A stretch of 64,000 bases of DNA, from positions 124,001-188,000 of the forward strand of contig LNEI01000018.1 in the NCBI GenBank assembly GCA_001464455.1, in the 5' to 3' direction. Shown piece by piece: positions 42,113-50,917 of this stretch. The notes under the pieces are model-generated. The model was given only the letters and a program-made list of their open reading frames with translations. It was not told the DNA's origin and did not search any database. Numbering within the stretch: position 1 is the first letter of the stretch; each line of letters starts with the position of its first letter. A program made the translations under genes and the position numbers. Source of the stretch: Acidobacteria bacterium Ga0077534. Its GTDB lineage: Bacteria; Acidobacteriota; Blastocatellia; Pyrinomonadales; Pyrinomonadaceae.

Positions 42113-44974
42113 ATGAAAAGCCTCCATTTAACCAGTATTTTCATCGTCATTCTTCTCGTTCTGACTTCCTCCGGATTTTCACAAGCCGGAGTTGATCGGG
42201 AACCGCCTGAAATCAACATCCTCTCCCCCAAGAGCGGCGGCAGACACAGCTATTTTCCTGCGATATCGGCGAAGGTTATTGACCGATCCTATACGGGAAT
42301 TTATGGCGAACAGGTCCATGCATCCGGCGTCGGTTCGGTTAAGTTCGCAATTTGGGCGGACGGCATGGCCTGGAACGGTTCGGGTTGGTTTCCAGTCACC
42401 AACCCCAAACAAGGCTATGTGCTAACACCACAAGCATCGGGAGAGAACTGGGAATTGAAGTCTGGTCTCCCTTCCTCTTTTAAGAAAAGCAGGACTGACC
42501 CGAAGCAACCAGTAACTTCGTACACAGTCTACGTTCTTGCCCGCGATAATGCCGGCAACGAAAGGCATGACAGTGTGTGGATCGGGATCAAGCCTTTGGA
42601 GATAGCTTTTGTTGATGCCAATAGGGAGTTCTCCGGGGTTGACCTGTCGGATTCGGATACCCGACGGCCATTGAGCGAGAGCGAACTCGTCTCACTGACG
42701 CGTATGGTGTCCTGGGGCGGTGCTGGGCAGTCGTATGTGTCGGGAACAGTTGACCCGCAGGCCATGGCAGCTTCGTACACCCAGATGATGAACTCTATTC
42801 GCCAGAGGATCGCGGCCCTGCGAATCGGTGCTGTTGCCGATGGCACAACAAAGATCCTGGTCATTGCGAAGGGCCATGATCCGGGTCTCGTTACCTTCCG
42901 TAGCTCTGCGGAGGCAAAGCACCCCGAAAAGTGTACGACAATAACAAAGCATGGAACTGCTCCGGTCCTTCCTGTTTCAGATTCAACATTTGAGTTTCTC
43001 GGAAATGTTAAGGAGATGAGGGCTGCGCTGGACGCGGCTCAAAGACGGCTGTATGGCTTTCGCGTTTGTGCAACCGGTCCCTTGAGTGGTGACAAACTGA
43101 CCGAGATAAACTCAAACGCCGCTGCAGACAATGTTCAAGCTATCAAGGTCGGCGATAGCGAATACTATTGGTTCGCTCTCTATACGGTGCCGGAAGCGAT
43201 CGATCCAACTGTTGACAACTCATTTCTCGGGCAGCAGATCTCTTTTGAGACGTCGATCATCCCTAATGCAGGAGCGGGGCGAAACTTCTCCACCAATGAT
43301 GGCTTTGTAAATTCAATGGCGTTTTACCTTAAACGGCCCCCCGTACTTCTAGTCCACGGGATGAACGACTATCCGACGTCATGGCAGACAAACACAGTGC
43401 TCGAAGACGCGCATTTCGATGTTCGCTATGTTGACTATGGTTCGACGAATAATCGCTCATTCAAGGTAAACCAGTATGCCATTCTGCGTAACAGCTTGCC
43501 GAGTCCCGTACCAGCCCCGATACCGTTCCAGATCCAGCCAGATATTCAGGGAACAACAATTCTGGCAACACTTAAAGGGTATCGGCATCCACTTGGTTAT
43601 GCTATTTCAAAGGTCGATGTAGTAGGGCATAGTATGGGCGGGATTCTCGCCCGCCTTACAACACAACTGCCGGGCTACGAAACGGACGATAATCTCGGGA
43701 AGGGATACATTCGACGCCTCATAACAATCGGCACTCCACATCTGGGTTCAAACATCTCAAATGTCCTTGTCGCAAAGCGGGCAGAATACAAATGCGCAGA
43801 TCTCGCCTATAACGCAGGAGGTCCCGAATCGATCCGAGACCTTATGATCGGCGGGGACGGGGTTCGAATGCTTCGCTCCAAGGCTGTACCGTCCCACGCG
43901 ATTATTTCAACAGCAAAGAATGTCAAAGGAGCCTATTACCTTAGATTTCTGCTAGCGAAGACTTGCAATAACGCCACATTCCTATCGCCATCCGTATTTG
44001 ACACCCGCACAACAGAGAGTTTCAAGGACAGCCTCCTTGCAGGCGAAGCGGGTGACCTGACTGTCTCGGACAAGAGCCAAATGGGGGGCCTGTTTCCACC
44101 CTTTGTAACTGTCTTTGGTGAGTCCGACGACATCGACCACGGAGAAGAGATCGGAAGCCAGAAAATCAGAGAAAAAGTACTCGAACTTCTGAAGGGCTCA
44201 AAGGACGCATTCGATCCGAACGGCTTCCCTGATCCGATGACTGTCAAGCCTCAACCACGCATAGGCGACGGCACTTCCAATATAGAGACCACACCACCCT
44301 GCCCACCGAATCGGCCATGTCCTGTCCCTGCACCAGCCCCTACTGCGGGATCCAGCTGGCGGCTAAAAAACTCTAAAGATCCCGTAAGACGATCTATTAA
44401 CCCGAGCAGGGCAACCGGCTCGTGGCCTGGATCACAACAACCGGCTAGGCCTGCCTTCAACGGACCGCAGACTCCTACGCTAGTATCAATCGATCAGGCT
44501 GCGACCGGGTCGACCGCACTCTGTCCCTTCGAGGCCGGGGTTCCTTTCAAGGTCAACGTGCCCACGAACTGGACTTCAAACGTCAATAGCCCCTTATCCG
44601 TATACTTCGCGCCGGATCAGGCCGGAGCTAATAATCCGTTGCATGCTGGGGTCTTTGTGGAAGCAACGGCGATTGAGTGGCAATCGCTAGAATCCGCGGT
44701 CGAACGGCTTCGCGATGTCGTCACCTCGACTAGGCCCTACTTACGGCTGATTGGAAGATCGGAAGGGTCCCTCTCAGGTTCGCGTTCGATCGGACTGAGA
44801 TTCGCCGGAATAAACCCCGCCTCTGGAAATGAAGAGGAGTTTACATGCTTCAGCATTCTCCTAGCCGATCGACGCCTGCTTTACCTAGCCACTGTTCTTC
44901 CGTCGGGTAGCCCGGAATCGACGCGAAATGCGATGACAACACTGATCACGTCGTTCGCTATAGATACGAAGTAG
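42113..44974 (+). CDS. secreted alpha/beta-hydrolase (lipase-like) with extra domains
   Basis: A 953-residue protein with a signal peptide (residues 1-24). The N-terminal part (about 25-160) looks like Ig/cadherin-type beta structure. The hydrolase domain includes the oxyanion region PPVLLVHGMNDYPTSW near residue 410, the nucleophile elbow VVGHSMGGILARL near 505 and GTPHLGS near 543, as in triacylglycerol lipases and PGAP1-like hydrolases. A proline-rich linker (about 715-745, CPPNRPCPVPAPAP) leads to a C-terminal domain of about 170 residues. Predicted to be an exported lipase or esterase. No ECF-type motif is seen ahead of it, although its neighbours have one. Confidence 0.8.
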   Translation: MKSLHLTSIFIVILLVLTSSGFSQAGVDREPPEINILSPKSGGRHSYFPAISAKVIDRSYTGIYGEQVHASGVGSVKFAIWADGMAWNGSGWFPVTNPKQGYVLTPQASGENWELKSGLPSSFKKSRTDPKQPVTSYTVYVLARDNAGNERHDSVWIGIKPLEIAFVDANREFSGVDLSDSDTRRPLSESELVSLTRMVSWGGAGQSYVSGTVDPQAMAASYTQMMNSIRQRIAALRIGAVADGTTKILVIAKGHDPGLVTFRSSAEAKHPEKCTTITKHGTAPVLPVSDSTFEFLGNVKEMRAALDAAQRRLYGFRVCATGPLSGDKLTEINSNAAADNVQAIKVGDSEYYWFALYTVPEAIDPTVDNSFLGQQISFETSIIPNAGAGRNFSTNDGFVNSMAFYLKRPPVLLVHGMNDYPTSWQTNTVLEDAHFDVRYVDYGSTNNRSFKVNQYAILRNSLPSPVPAPIPFQIQPDIQGTTILATLKGYRHPLGYAISKVDVVGHSMGGILARLTTQLPGYETDDNLGKGYIRRLITIGTPHLGSNISNVLVAKRAEYKCADLAYNAGGPESIRDLMIGGDGVRMLRSKAVPSHAIISTAKNVKGAYYLRFLLAKTCNNATFLSPSVFDTRTTESFKDSLLAGEAGDLTVSDKSQMGGLFPPFVTVFGESDDIDHGEEIGSQKIREKVLELLKGSKDAFDPNGFPDPMTVKPQPRIGDGTSNIETTPPCPPNRPCPVPAPAPTAGSSWRLKNSKDPVRRSINPSRATGSWPGSQQPARPAFNGPQTPTLVSIDQAATGSTALCPFEAGVPFKVNVPTNWTSNVNSPLSVYFAPDQAGANNPLHAGVFVEATAIEWQSLESAVERLRDVVTSTRPYLRLIGRSEGSLSGSRSIGLRFAGINPASGNEEEFTCFSILLADRRLLYLATVLPSGSPESTRNAMTTLITSFAIDTK

Positions 44975-45209
44975 ATATCACCCTAGAACATCATACTAGG
45001 GAATTGGGAGGGTTTAATAGGACGACTTTGGGACACGGAGGCTCTCCTATCATGGTTATGAAGGAGATTCAGGTTTGAACGGGGATTGGAATTTCGATCG
45101 AGCTGGTCACGATTGGACGATTCAGCTTTGAGACATGGGCGCGCAAGCAGAATTACCAAAACACTCTGCCATCAACACTCATTTATCGTAACAATGAAAA
45201 AGGCGTGGT

Positions 45210-45239
45210 TTGATTGCTACCTTCAAACTCTGATACGAT
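45210..45239 (+). promoter_or_regulatory. possible housekeeping promoter of the sigma-factor gene
   Basis: TTGATT (45210-45215) and TACGAT (45234-45239) with an 18-base spacer, 25 bases before the ATG. Confidence 0.35.
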
Positions 45240-45264
45240 TTGGCGACTCCGTAATATCCACTGA

Positions 45265-45897
45265 ATGAACGAAGCCGTATCTTCAATTCATAGCTCCGAC
45301 CTTCGTCGCGGGTTCGAACTTCTTCTGGAGGCTGTTAAGAAGCCCAATCGAGATGCCGTAGAGGATTATCAACGAATAAGGACAAAGCTGTGTCGATTTT
45401 TTGGGGCCTACTCTGTGGTAGATCCGGACGAGTTAGCTGACGAGTCGATCGATCGAGTCGCTCGTAAGCTCGGTTCCGGTACCGTGCTAGATCTTTCTAG
45501 CGACAGCTATTTCTTGACTGTAGCAAGATTCGTTCTCCTGGAACATCGCCGCGGCCGTCTAAACAGAGCCGTCTCGCTGGATGATGAGGAATCCCATTTT
45601 GAACCAAGTTATGATCCAACCGAGGAGGTAGAACTTATCAGTGAACGCCTCAAGAAAGAGATTGGCCTTGATGCGATAGCGGAATGTCGACGCAAACTTT
45701 CGAGCAAGGAACAGGAGATACTTGGCACCTACAATGGTGGCGCCGGACGAGAAAAGATAGAGCGAAGAAATGCGTTAGCTCTGAAGCTCGCTATGAGTAA
45801 GGAAGCCCTTGTCGTCGCGGTGTCACGTATAAATTCGAAACTAAAAAACTGTGTCAGGCAAAAATTGGCAAATCAGCCGCTGTTTGCCGGAGCGTAG
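45265..45897 (+). CDS. ECF-type RNA polymerase sigma factor (island-borne)
   Basis: A 210-residue sigma-70 family protein. Region 2 is seen around LCRFFGAYSVVDPDELADESIDRVARKL (residues about 47-75) and the following FLTVARFVLLEHRRGR. Region 4 is near KLSSKEQEILGTYN and KLAMSKEALVVAVSRINSKLKNCV (about 150-200). It is followed at 45952 by a membrane anti-sigma candidate. Four promoter-like sites of one type in the island, one overlapping the stop codon of this gene and preceding the anti-sigma gene, make it the likely regulator of the CHAP, TonB-C and secreted-protein genes. The start at 45265 is the first ATG after the putative promoter. Confidence 0.85.
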   Translation: MNEAVSSIHSSDLRRGFELLLEAVKKPNRDAVEDYQRIRTKLCRFFGAYSVVDPDELADESIDRVARKLGSGTVLDLSSDSYFLTVARFVLLEHRRGRLNRAVSLDDEESHFEPSYDPTEEVELISERLKKEIGLDAIAECRRKLSSKEQEILGTYNGGAGREKIERRNALALKLAMSKEALVVAVSRINSKLKNCVRQKLANQPLFAGA

Positions 45898-45917
45898 TGT
45901 TTTTAAAGATCGCTCAT
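45894..45917 (+). promoter_or_regulatory. ECF-type promoter, site D (anti-sigma gene)
   Basis: GTAGTGTTT at 45894-45902 overlaps the sigma stop codon; CTCAT ends at 45917. The anti-sigma ATG is 35 bases downstream. This is the expected feedback arrangement of an ECF sigma/anti-sigma pair. Confidence 0.7.
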
Positions 45918-45951
45918 CTACATTTGGGATGGTGTAGCTTAGAACGAAGTA

Positions 45952-46899
45952 ATGACAGACGAAAAACTTGTCCAAATGAGAAGCTACTGGCTTGGAAGCC
46001 AATCGGAGGACGAACGTGCCGCGCTGGAAGATCTCTGGTTTGAAAGCGACTCAGATGTCGAACTCCTTTCAGCGGTTCGCGACGACCTCATTGAGGACTA
46101 TCTGTCCAACGATCTGACGGCCGAAGAAAATTCTAAGTTCAAATCATTTTTCATCGGCGAACTTGGAATGGCTACGGAAGTAGGAATTTCGGCAGCAATC
46201 AGGGAAGCCGTATTTTCGCCGATTGTTAAGAACCTGTCGGAAGAACGCGCTGAAAGTCTTTTTTCATGGCTCTCGACTAATCTTCGCGGATCCTTTCTTT
46301 GGGGGCCGCTACCCGCTGCGGTTGGAGCCTGTTTGATTTTCTTCGTGATCGGGGCCTTTTGGTTTTGGAGCTTTCTTTCGCCAACTATCGACGTTGCCGG
46401 CGTTCAGGTTGCTGACAAGGAAACTCCCCAGCCAATAAATGTAAATTCCGGGGATGCCCCGCAGGATCCCCCAAAAACCCCCGACCGACCTGATTTAAGA
46501 CCGCCCTCATCGCCTCTACCTTCGCCTAAAGCTCAGGATCCGCGTTCAACTTTATCAGGTCCTGTAACACTAGTTCTAGGAGCAGCTGTCCGTGGCGAGG
46601 GGAAAATAACGGAAGCGTCGATTCCGAAAAACGCCGCTGAAGTTCGTCTCCTCTTCCCAATGCCTGGGCTTCGTGAAAATTACGATAAGTATCTGGTCCG
46701 GGTAGTATCTGATAGCTCCGGCAAGGTTGTAAAACAAATTTTGCTGGAGGACCTTTCGACGAAAAGGATTGGCGAAGATGTCTTGGTAGTCATTGATCGT
46801 CCGAGATTTGCAGTAGGAGAATACAAACTAGTTTTGCTCGGTATAGTCGATTCTAGGACGGAGAGCTTACTTGAACGAGGCTTTCGGGTCAAACCGTAA
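45952..46899 (+). CDS. membrane anti-sigma factor candidate
   Basis: A 315-residue protein. The N-terminal 100 residues match the cytoplasmic anti-sigma pattern without zinc ligands (VRDDLIEDYLSNDLTAEENSKFKSFFI). One membrane segment lies near residues 118-140 (PAAVGACLIFFVIGAFWFW). A proline-rich linker leads to a periplasmic beta-rich domain (about 200-315) with VTLVLGAAVRGEGK and VRLLFPMPGLRENY. The position right after the sigma gene and its own ECF-type promoter fit a sensor that holds the sigma factor until a periplasmic signal arrives. The gene converges with 46901. Confidence 0.75.
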   Translation: MTDEKLVQMRSYWLGSQSEDERAALEDLWFESDSDVELLSAVRDDLIEDYLSNDLTAEENSKFKSFFIGELGMATEVGISAAIREAVFSPIVKNLSEERAESLFSWLSTNLRGSFLWGPLPAAVGACLIFFVIGAFWFWSFLSPTIDVAGVQVADKETPQPINVNSGDAPQDPPKTPDRPDLRPPSSPLPSPKAQDPRSTLSGPVTLVLGAAVRGEGKITEASIPKNAAEVRLLFPMPGLRENYDKYLVRVVSDSSGKVVKQILLEDLSTKRIGEDVLVVIDRPRFAVGEYKLVLLGIVDSRTESLLERGFRVKP

Positions 46900-46900
46900 A

Positions 46901-48427
46901 CTACGTGCCGCGAGCGAGAATGCGCACCTCAATCTCAGTAAGCCCTCTAAAAGGAGAGACTTTCGATTTCGTCCTTTCCAGTGCACGCGAAGTTACGCGC
47001 CGCGAAACTCTCGCCTCACCGATACCAAATTCCAGGGATTTTTCCGTAAGTAAAGCCGCCCTCGCTTCTGCAAGCGCGCGAATCTGGGATTCGTCTCCGA
47101 TATCCTCAACGTCGATAATGATGACGATCTCAAAATCATTTTTTTCAGAGAGCTTTGAAAATAGCGGTGTGAGCCGATTGAAATTGCTTTCAGCCACCAT
47201 AGCGGACCGAGCTGACCAAATATCAGCAGGAAGAGTTAAAACAAGGCTCCCGCGATCCTCACGTACTTTACCGAATTCAGCAAAAAACCCGCGGTATAGC
47301 GAAAAGTCCGCAAGAATGTCGAGTCGTCGGGACAACGCGGTTTTCTCCGCGGTTACGTCGGCGACTCTTTTTTTTAGCTCTTCATTCTCCAGCTTGAGCC
47401 GAATGCTCTCCTTGTTCGCGTCGTCCAGTTTAATCTCCGTGTCCTGAATTCGCTGCTCCATCGATAGTCGCCGACCTTCTTCTCTTTGGAGCTGAGAAGT
47501 AAGTTCATCTGTACGCTCCTTGAAAAAGGCCAGACTATCTTCATTCTCTTTCCGCTCATTTTGACGCCTGGTTTCAAGTTGTGTCTCGCGCCGAAGTTGA
47601 CGGAGTTTTTCAGCCTCTTCCTCGGCATTGGAGGCGAGGATCTCAACCTCAAGTGCAGACTGTTCGATCTCGGTCGACGATGCCTTCTTTTTGATCCTTT
47701 CGTTAAGATTAGTAAACTTCTCCCTTGCTACCTTATATTTTTCCGAGGCATACAGCTCGGCATTTGCGTACCGAGCCAAGCTCAGCGCCCGTTCAGCTCT
47801 AAGCACTGGCAAAGGTATCTTTCGGTAGGCTTTCTCTCCGCTACCAACCACCTGTTCGTTACTAAAGTAATCGCTGTTGTTGACAGTGTAGGCGACACTG
47901 GTTGTTGTAATTGAATACCTTATCTTAGAGCTAGAATAGTCGTTCTCAAGCATAACAAAACGGCTCGGAACCCGAACCTGAGTGTGCGGTTCAGCTGTTA
48001 CAACTATCGCAAACGCTTGTAATGGAGTTGTCGCCTTGGCCTCTCGATCCCCGGCCCCTTGAACCTTGCTATCAATTATCGCAACGTTAGATGTCTTCCC
48101 GTTCGGCTCGATCGTCCAGGCAATATAAGTCGTGTAAAGCCCGCCAAGATCAAGAACGGCTGGTAGATTCTTGATCTTGATCTCAACTTTTGTGCCTTCG
48201 CGCTCGGTACGCTCTACCTTTAACGTCCCACTTAACTTAGGAAACCGTTTGTTCCCGGCCAACATGATCTCAACGTTTTGTTTCGGAGGATAAGTAAGCA
48301 CCGTCGCGTCCCTTATCGTTGAGTTGTCGTTTTGCCCTAAAACTAACTGCGCTAAACACCAAATTATCGCCGTTGCACAGCAAAGGCGCATGGAGAAAAA
48401 ATGGTGATGGGTTCGGCTTAATTCCAT
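46901..48427 (-). CDS. secreted coiled-coil protein with an OmpA-like C-terminus
   Basis: A protein of up to 508 residues; the ATG at 48391 (MRLCCATAIIWCLAQLVLGQ) would begin directly with the signal peptide and is perhaps the true start. An N-terminal beta domain (about 35-190) is followed by a long charged coiled coil (about 220-370), then a C-terminal domain of about 130 residues with FEIVIIIDVEDIGDE and ALAEARAALLTEKSLEFGIGEARVS, which has the layout of OmpA/MotB peptidoglycan-binding domains although the usual NxxLSxxRA is only partly kept (LAEARA). It ends two bases from the convergent anti-sigma gene and lies 14 bases after the caspase gene. Confidence 0.65.
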   Translation of the reverse strand: MELSRTHHHFFSMRLCCATAIIWCLAQLVLGQNDNSTIRDATVLTYPPKQNVEIMLAGNKRFPKLSGTLKVERTEREGTKVEIKIKNLPAVLDLGGLYTTYIAWTIEPNGKTSNVAIIDSKVQGAGDREAKATTPLQAFAIVVTAEPHTQVRVPSRFVMLENDYSSSKIRYSITTTSVAYTVNNSDYFSNEQVVGSGEKAYRKIPLPVLRAERALSLARYANAELYASEKYKVAREKFTNLNERIKKKASSTEIEQSALEVEILASNAEEEAEKLRQLRRETQLETRRQNERKENEDSLAFFKERTDELTSQLQREEGRRLSMEQRIQDTEIKLDDANKESIRLKLENEELKKRVADVTAEKTALSRRLDILADFSLYRGFFAEFGKVREDRGSLVLTLPADIWSARSAMVAESNFNRLTPLFSKLSEKNDFEIVIIIDVEDIGDESQIRALAEARAALLTEKSLEFGIGEARVSRRVTSRALERTKSKVSPFRGLTEIEVRILARGT

Positions 48428-48441
48428 CTGATATTTCAGTT

Positions 48442-50340
48442 TTATAGACCTCTAACCACTATCCGAAAGCCAATGTCTGGAAATGTTTCATCATGAGGGG
48501 CTTGACCTCGGTAGCCGGTTCTAACATCGGTAGCCAATGATTTGTATGATCCGCCACGAATCACTCTTCGCTTGGATTCAGTGAGTCTTGGACTAGCATC
48601 GGACGGGGCTCCGATATAGTTACTATGCCATGTGTCGAGACACCACTCAGCAACATTCCCGTGAACATCAAAAAGGCCAAATCCATTGGCTACCTTCAAA
48701 CTGCCTACTGGAATAGTGCCTCCGCGGCTTATCCCCCCCTGGCTAAGGGTAACCGATGACAGCCGGTTACTCGCATCGTAATTTGCGATCTGCCCAGTTA
48801 ATTTTGCACCAAAAGCGAAAGGCCCACTTGAACCTCCCCCCGCCATGTATTCCCATTCTGCCTCGCTGGGCAAATCATATTTCTTTCCGGTTAGTTTGCT
48901 TAACCGCAAACAAAACTCTTTTGCCTCTTCCCACGAAATATTCTCAACAGGCAGCGAATCTCCCCTGTTTGAGGACGGATCCGCAAACAATGTCATGTTT
49001 ACTTTGGGCAACTTCGAAACGAACCTCCATTGTTTCTGAGTAATTTCATAGGCAGACGCAAAGAAGGAGTAGACTGGCACCTCTCGAACCGGCTTTTCTT
49101 CGTTGTTGTCGGCCGAGCCCATCTTGAAACGACCGGCAGGAATCTCTACCATCGTAAGAAAATCCCCGTCGCCCACAGGCTCAGCAAAGAACTTTGCAAC
49201 CTTAGATGACCGCGCTTCGGCGCCTCGCGAATCGATAGATACCGTAGCGTAGTCATATGTACGAAAACTCAATGGAGCAGGCGCAACCTCGACGGGTGTT
49301 GCCGCACGCGTAGCCTGGTTGGGCGAGGAGAGTTTTTTCAGCAACCCTCTTGCTTCTTCCGCTTGTGGAGAGCCCGGGTAGTTGGCAATGAACCGCTTCA
49401 GTTCGTCGGGATCATTCATAACTACCGAGCGCCAGGCTTGTTCTGCACGAAGCGCGTTCTTGGCACGAAACTCCGCCGGAACCCTAAAGATCATGTCTCC
49501 CTGATTAAGTCTGAGATCATTTATCGCGCCGTACAATGGAGTTTGGGACCTCCTGGTATAGTTAGTGACTCTCTCCTTTAAGAAATACGCAAGCTCTGTA
49601 GCCGTGATGAATCCGTCAAAATTCTTATCTGCTTCGCCACCTAAGCCCTCGACAAACACCCTTCGGAAATAGCTATCGTCGCTTACTTTTTGGTTGGCTG
49701 AACCGGAGGTCAAAAATTGCCTCGCTGGTTTGCTCAAATACTCTTCAATTACTGGCGGTAAACTTAGATCGGAACGAGTGAGAAGCGTTCCGGAAAAACA
49801 ACTGTCAAAAACAAAAAGCGCATGCTTGGTGTCCATTCGGCGGGCCCAGTTCTCAACGTTCGTGAGACTGATTGCTTTTTGCTTGAAACCTCTCTCATTC
49901 TGGGAAAACTTCGGAGCATCAACCGGAATAATATACCCAACCTCTCGGCCATCGCTTAACCGTTGAGTATCACCATGACCCGCGAAATATATGATCAGGC
50001 GGCTGTCGTCGATGTAACCATATTCATTAATGAACTTGGATACTCTCTTTTCAAGGGCCTCACTCTCGAGATTGAGAGCCGTTTCAACAAGAAACCCCTG
50101 GCTTTTCAAGGAGCGATCGATCTCAAGAATGTCCGTCTCTACACCAACCAACTTGTCCCAATATTGGTAATTGCTGTTTCCAAGCAAAAGCGCATAGCTG
50201 CCGCCTTTATACAGCTCAAGATTCTGGCCGTCTTTACGAGAAATGACTACTTTCTCGACGCCCGAGCGAACCGATTCCTGCGAGAAAACCGATGAGGCAA
50301 GTGCAATGCCGCATAATAAGCGTGCTAATAATCTCATCAT
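48442..50340 (-). CDS. secreted caspase-like (C14) protease fused to an FGE/SUMF1 domain
   Basis: From the ATG at 50340 a 632-residue protein with a signal peptide (about residues 1-20, ending SVFSQ). The caspase-like domain (about 45-300) holds the catalytic dyad His122 (YFAGHGD) and Cys181 (FDSCFSG). A short TPR-like linker (about 305-340) leads to a formylglycine-generating-enzyme-type domain (about 388-632): MVEIPAGRFKMGS, LPSEAEWEYMAGG, DVHGNVAEWCLD and RRVIRGGSYKS. FGE-type domains in such fusions often bind partners rather than modify sulfatases. It lies next to an ECF sigma/anti-sigma pair and may respond to envelope or invader signals. A longer frame to 50448 lacks a signal at its start. 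Confidence 0.85.
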   Translation of the reverse strand: MMRLLARLLCGIALASSVFSQESVRSGVEKVVISRKDGQNLELYKGGSYALLLGNSNYQYWDKLVGVETDILEIDRSLKSQGFLVETALNLESEALEKRVSKFINEYGYIDDSRLIIYFAGHGDTQRLSDGREVGYIIPVDAPKFSQNERGFKQKAISLTNVENWARRMDTKHALFVFDSCFSGTLLTRSDLSLPPVIEEYLSKPARQFLTSGSANQKVSDDSYFRRVFVEGLGGEADKNFDGFITATELAYFLKERVTNYTRRSQTPLYGAINDLRLNQGDMIFRVPAEFRAKNALRAEQAWRSVVMNDPDELKRFIANYPGSPQAEEARGLLKKLSSPNQATRAATPVEVAPAPLSFRTYDYATVSIDSRGAEARSSKVAKFFAEPVGDGDFLTMVEIPAGRFKMGSADNNEEKPVREVPVYSFFASAYEITQKQWRFVSKLPKVNMTLFADPSSNRGDSLPVENISWEEAKEFCLRLSKLTGKKYDLPSEAEWEYMAGGGSSGPFAFGAKLTGQIANYDASNRLSSVTLSQGGISRGGTIPVGSLKVANGFGLFDVHGNVAEWCLDTWHSNYIGAPSDASPRLTESKRRVIRGGSYKSLATDVRTGYRGQAPHDETFPDIGFRIVVRGL

Positions 50341-50596
50341 GATTCGTCCACCGATCAGGGAAGCATCCCTGTCTTCAAAAAAACCGTACTTAGAAAGCCA
50401 AATGTGATGGGCTGTATAATACCCGCAAATGCGAGAAATTCCAAACAAATCGGGCCCAATTGATTTTGCGGCGTGGATTATGGGGCTAATATAAAATCGA
50501 GTTCAACCGACATGAAATTGACAAGCCCGAAAAATCGCGTCGAAATCACCTTCTGCTTCGATTTGAGGATTCCTCATTAGTTTTTTTCGAAGGAAC

Positions 50597-50617
50597 TGTA
50601 GCGAAAACTGTAGCGAC
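50597..50617 (+). repeat. paired TGTAGCGA direct repeats, candidate integrase arm sites (right)
   Basis: TGTAGCGA at 50597-50604 and TGTAGCGAC at 50609-50617, 12-base period, matching 23162-23182. It lies about 105 bases inside the right end. Confidence 0.6.
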
Positions 50618-50722
50618 CAGTTGCACACCCTGAGTATCACCCAGTGGAAAAGGCTCGTCATAAGCCCAGTAAATATGGGCTTATGAAGCTAAGTGGTAGT
50701 CAGTGGATTTGGAGGAAATTGA

Positions 50723-50768
50723 ATTTGTAATCATCAGGTCGTAAGTTCGAGTCTTATCACCGGCTCCA
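50723..50768 (+). repeat. right attachment site (attR), copy of the 3' part of tRNA-Thr
   Basis: 46 bases identical to 23068-23113 from the anticodon arm to CCA. There is no D arm or 5' acceptor strand, so it is not a tRNA gene. Confidence 0.92.
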
Positions 50769-50917
50769 TATATTTTTTATCGGCACTATCAGTAATACGC
50801 TCTGACGGGGCAGTGGAAGTTCTCGCTTGTTGGGGGTAGTGTGCCTACGGTTTACCAAAGTTGAGCAGGGTTTCCCTCTATGTACGATCTGGGACGGCGG
50901 GGCTGTTTTGGGCGGGG

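Larger units (their letters stand above)
50341..50917. other. right end of the island and attR region
   Basis: No gene is supported in these 577 bases. They hold the leader of the caspase gene, the second pair of TGTAGCGA repeats (50597-50617), a hairpin AAGCCCAGTAAATATGGGCTT at about 50662-50682, the 46-base tRNA copy (50723-50768) and about 150 bases of GC-rich sequence downstream of the CHAT gene. Confidence 0.7.

Noticed and set aside
50723-50768. Second tRNA-Thr gene
   Set aside because: Only the anticodon arm to CCA is present; there is no D arm or 5' acceptor strand, so it is an attachment-site copy.
50800-50830. Fifth ECF-type promoter at GTAGTGTGCC
   Set aside because: It lacks the TTT after GTAGTG and has no YCAT at the fixed offset, and it precedes no gene in the right direction.
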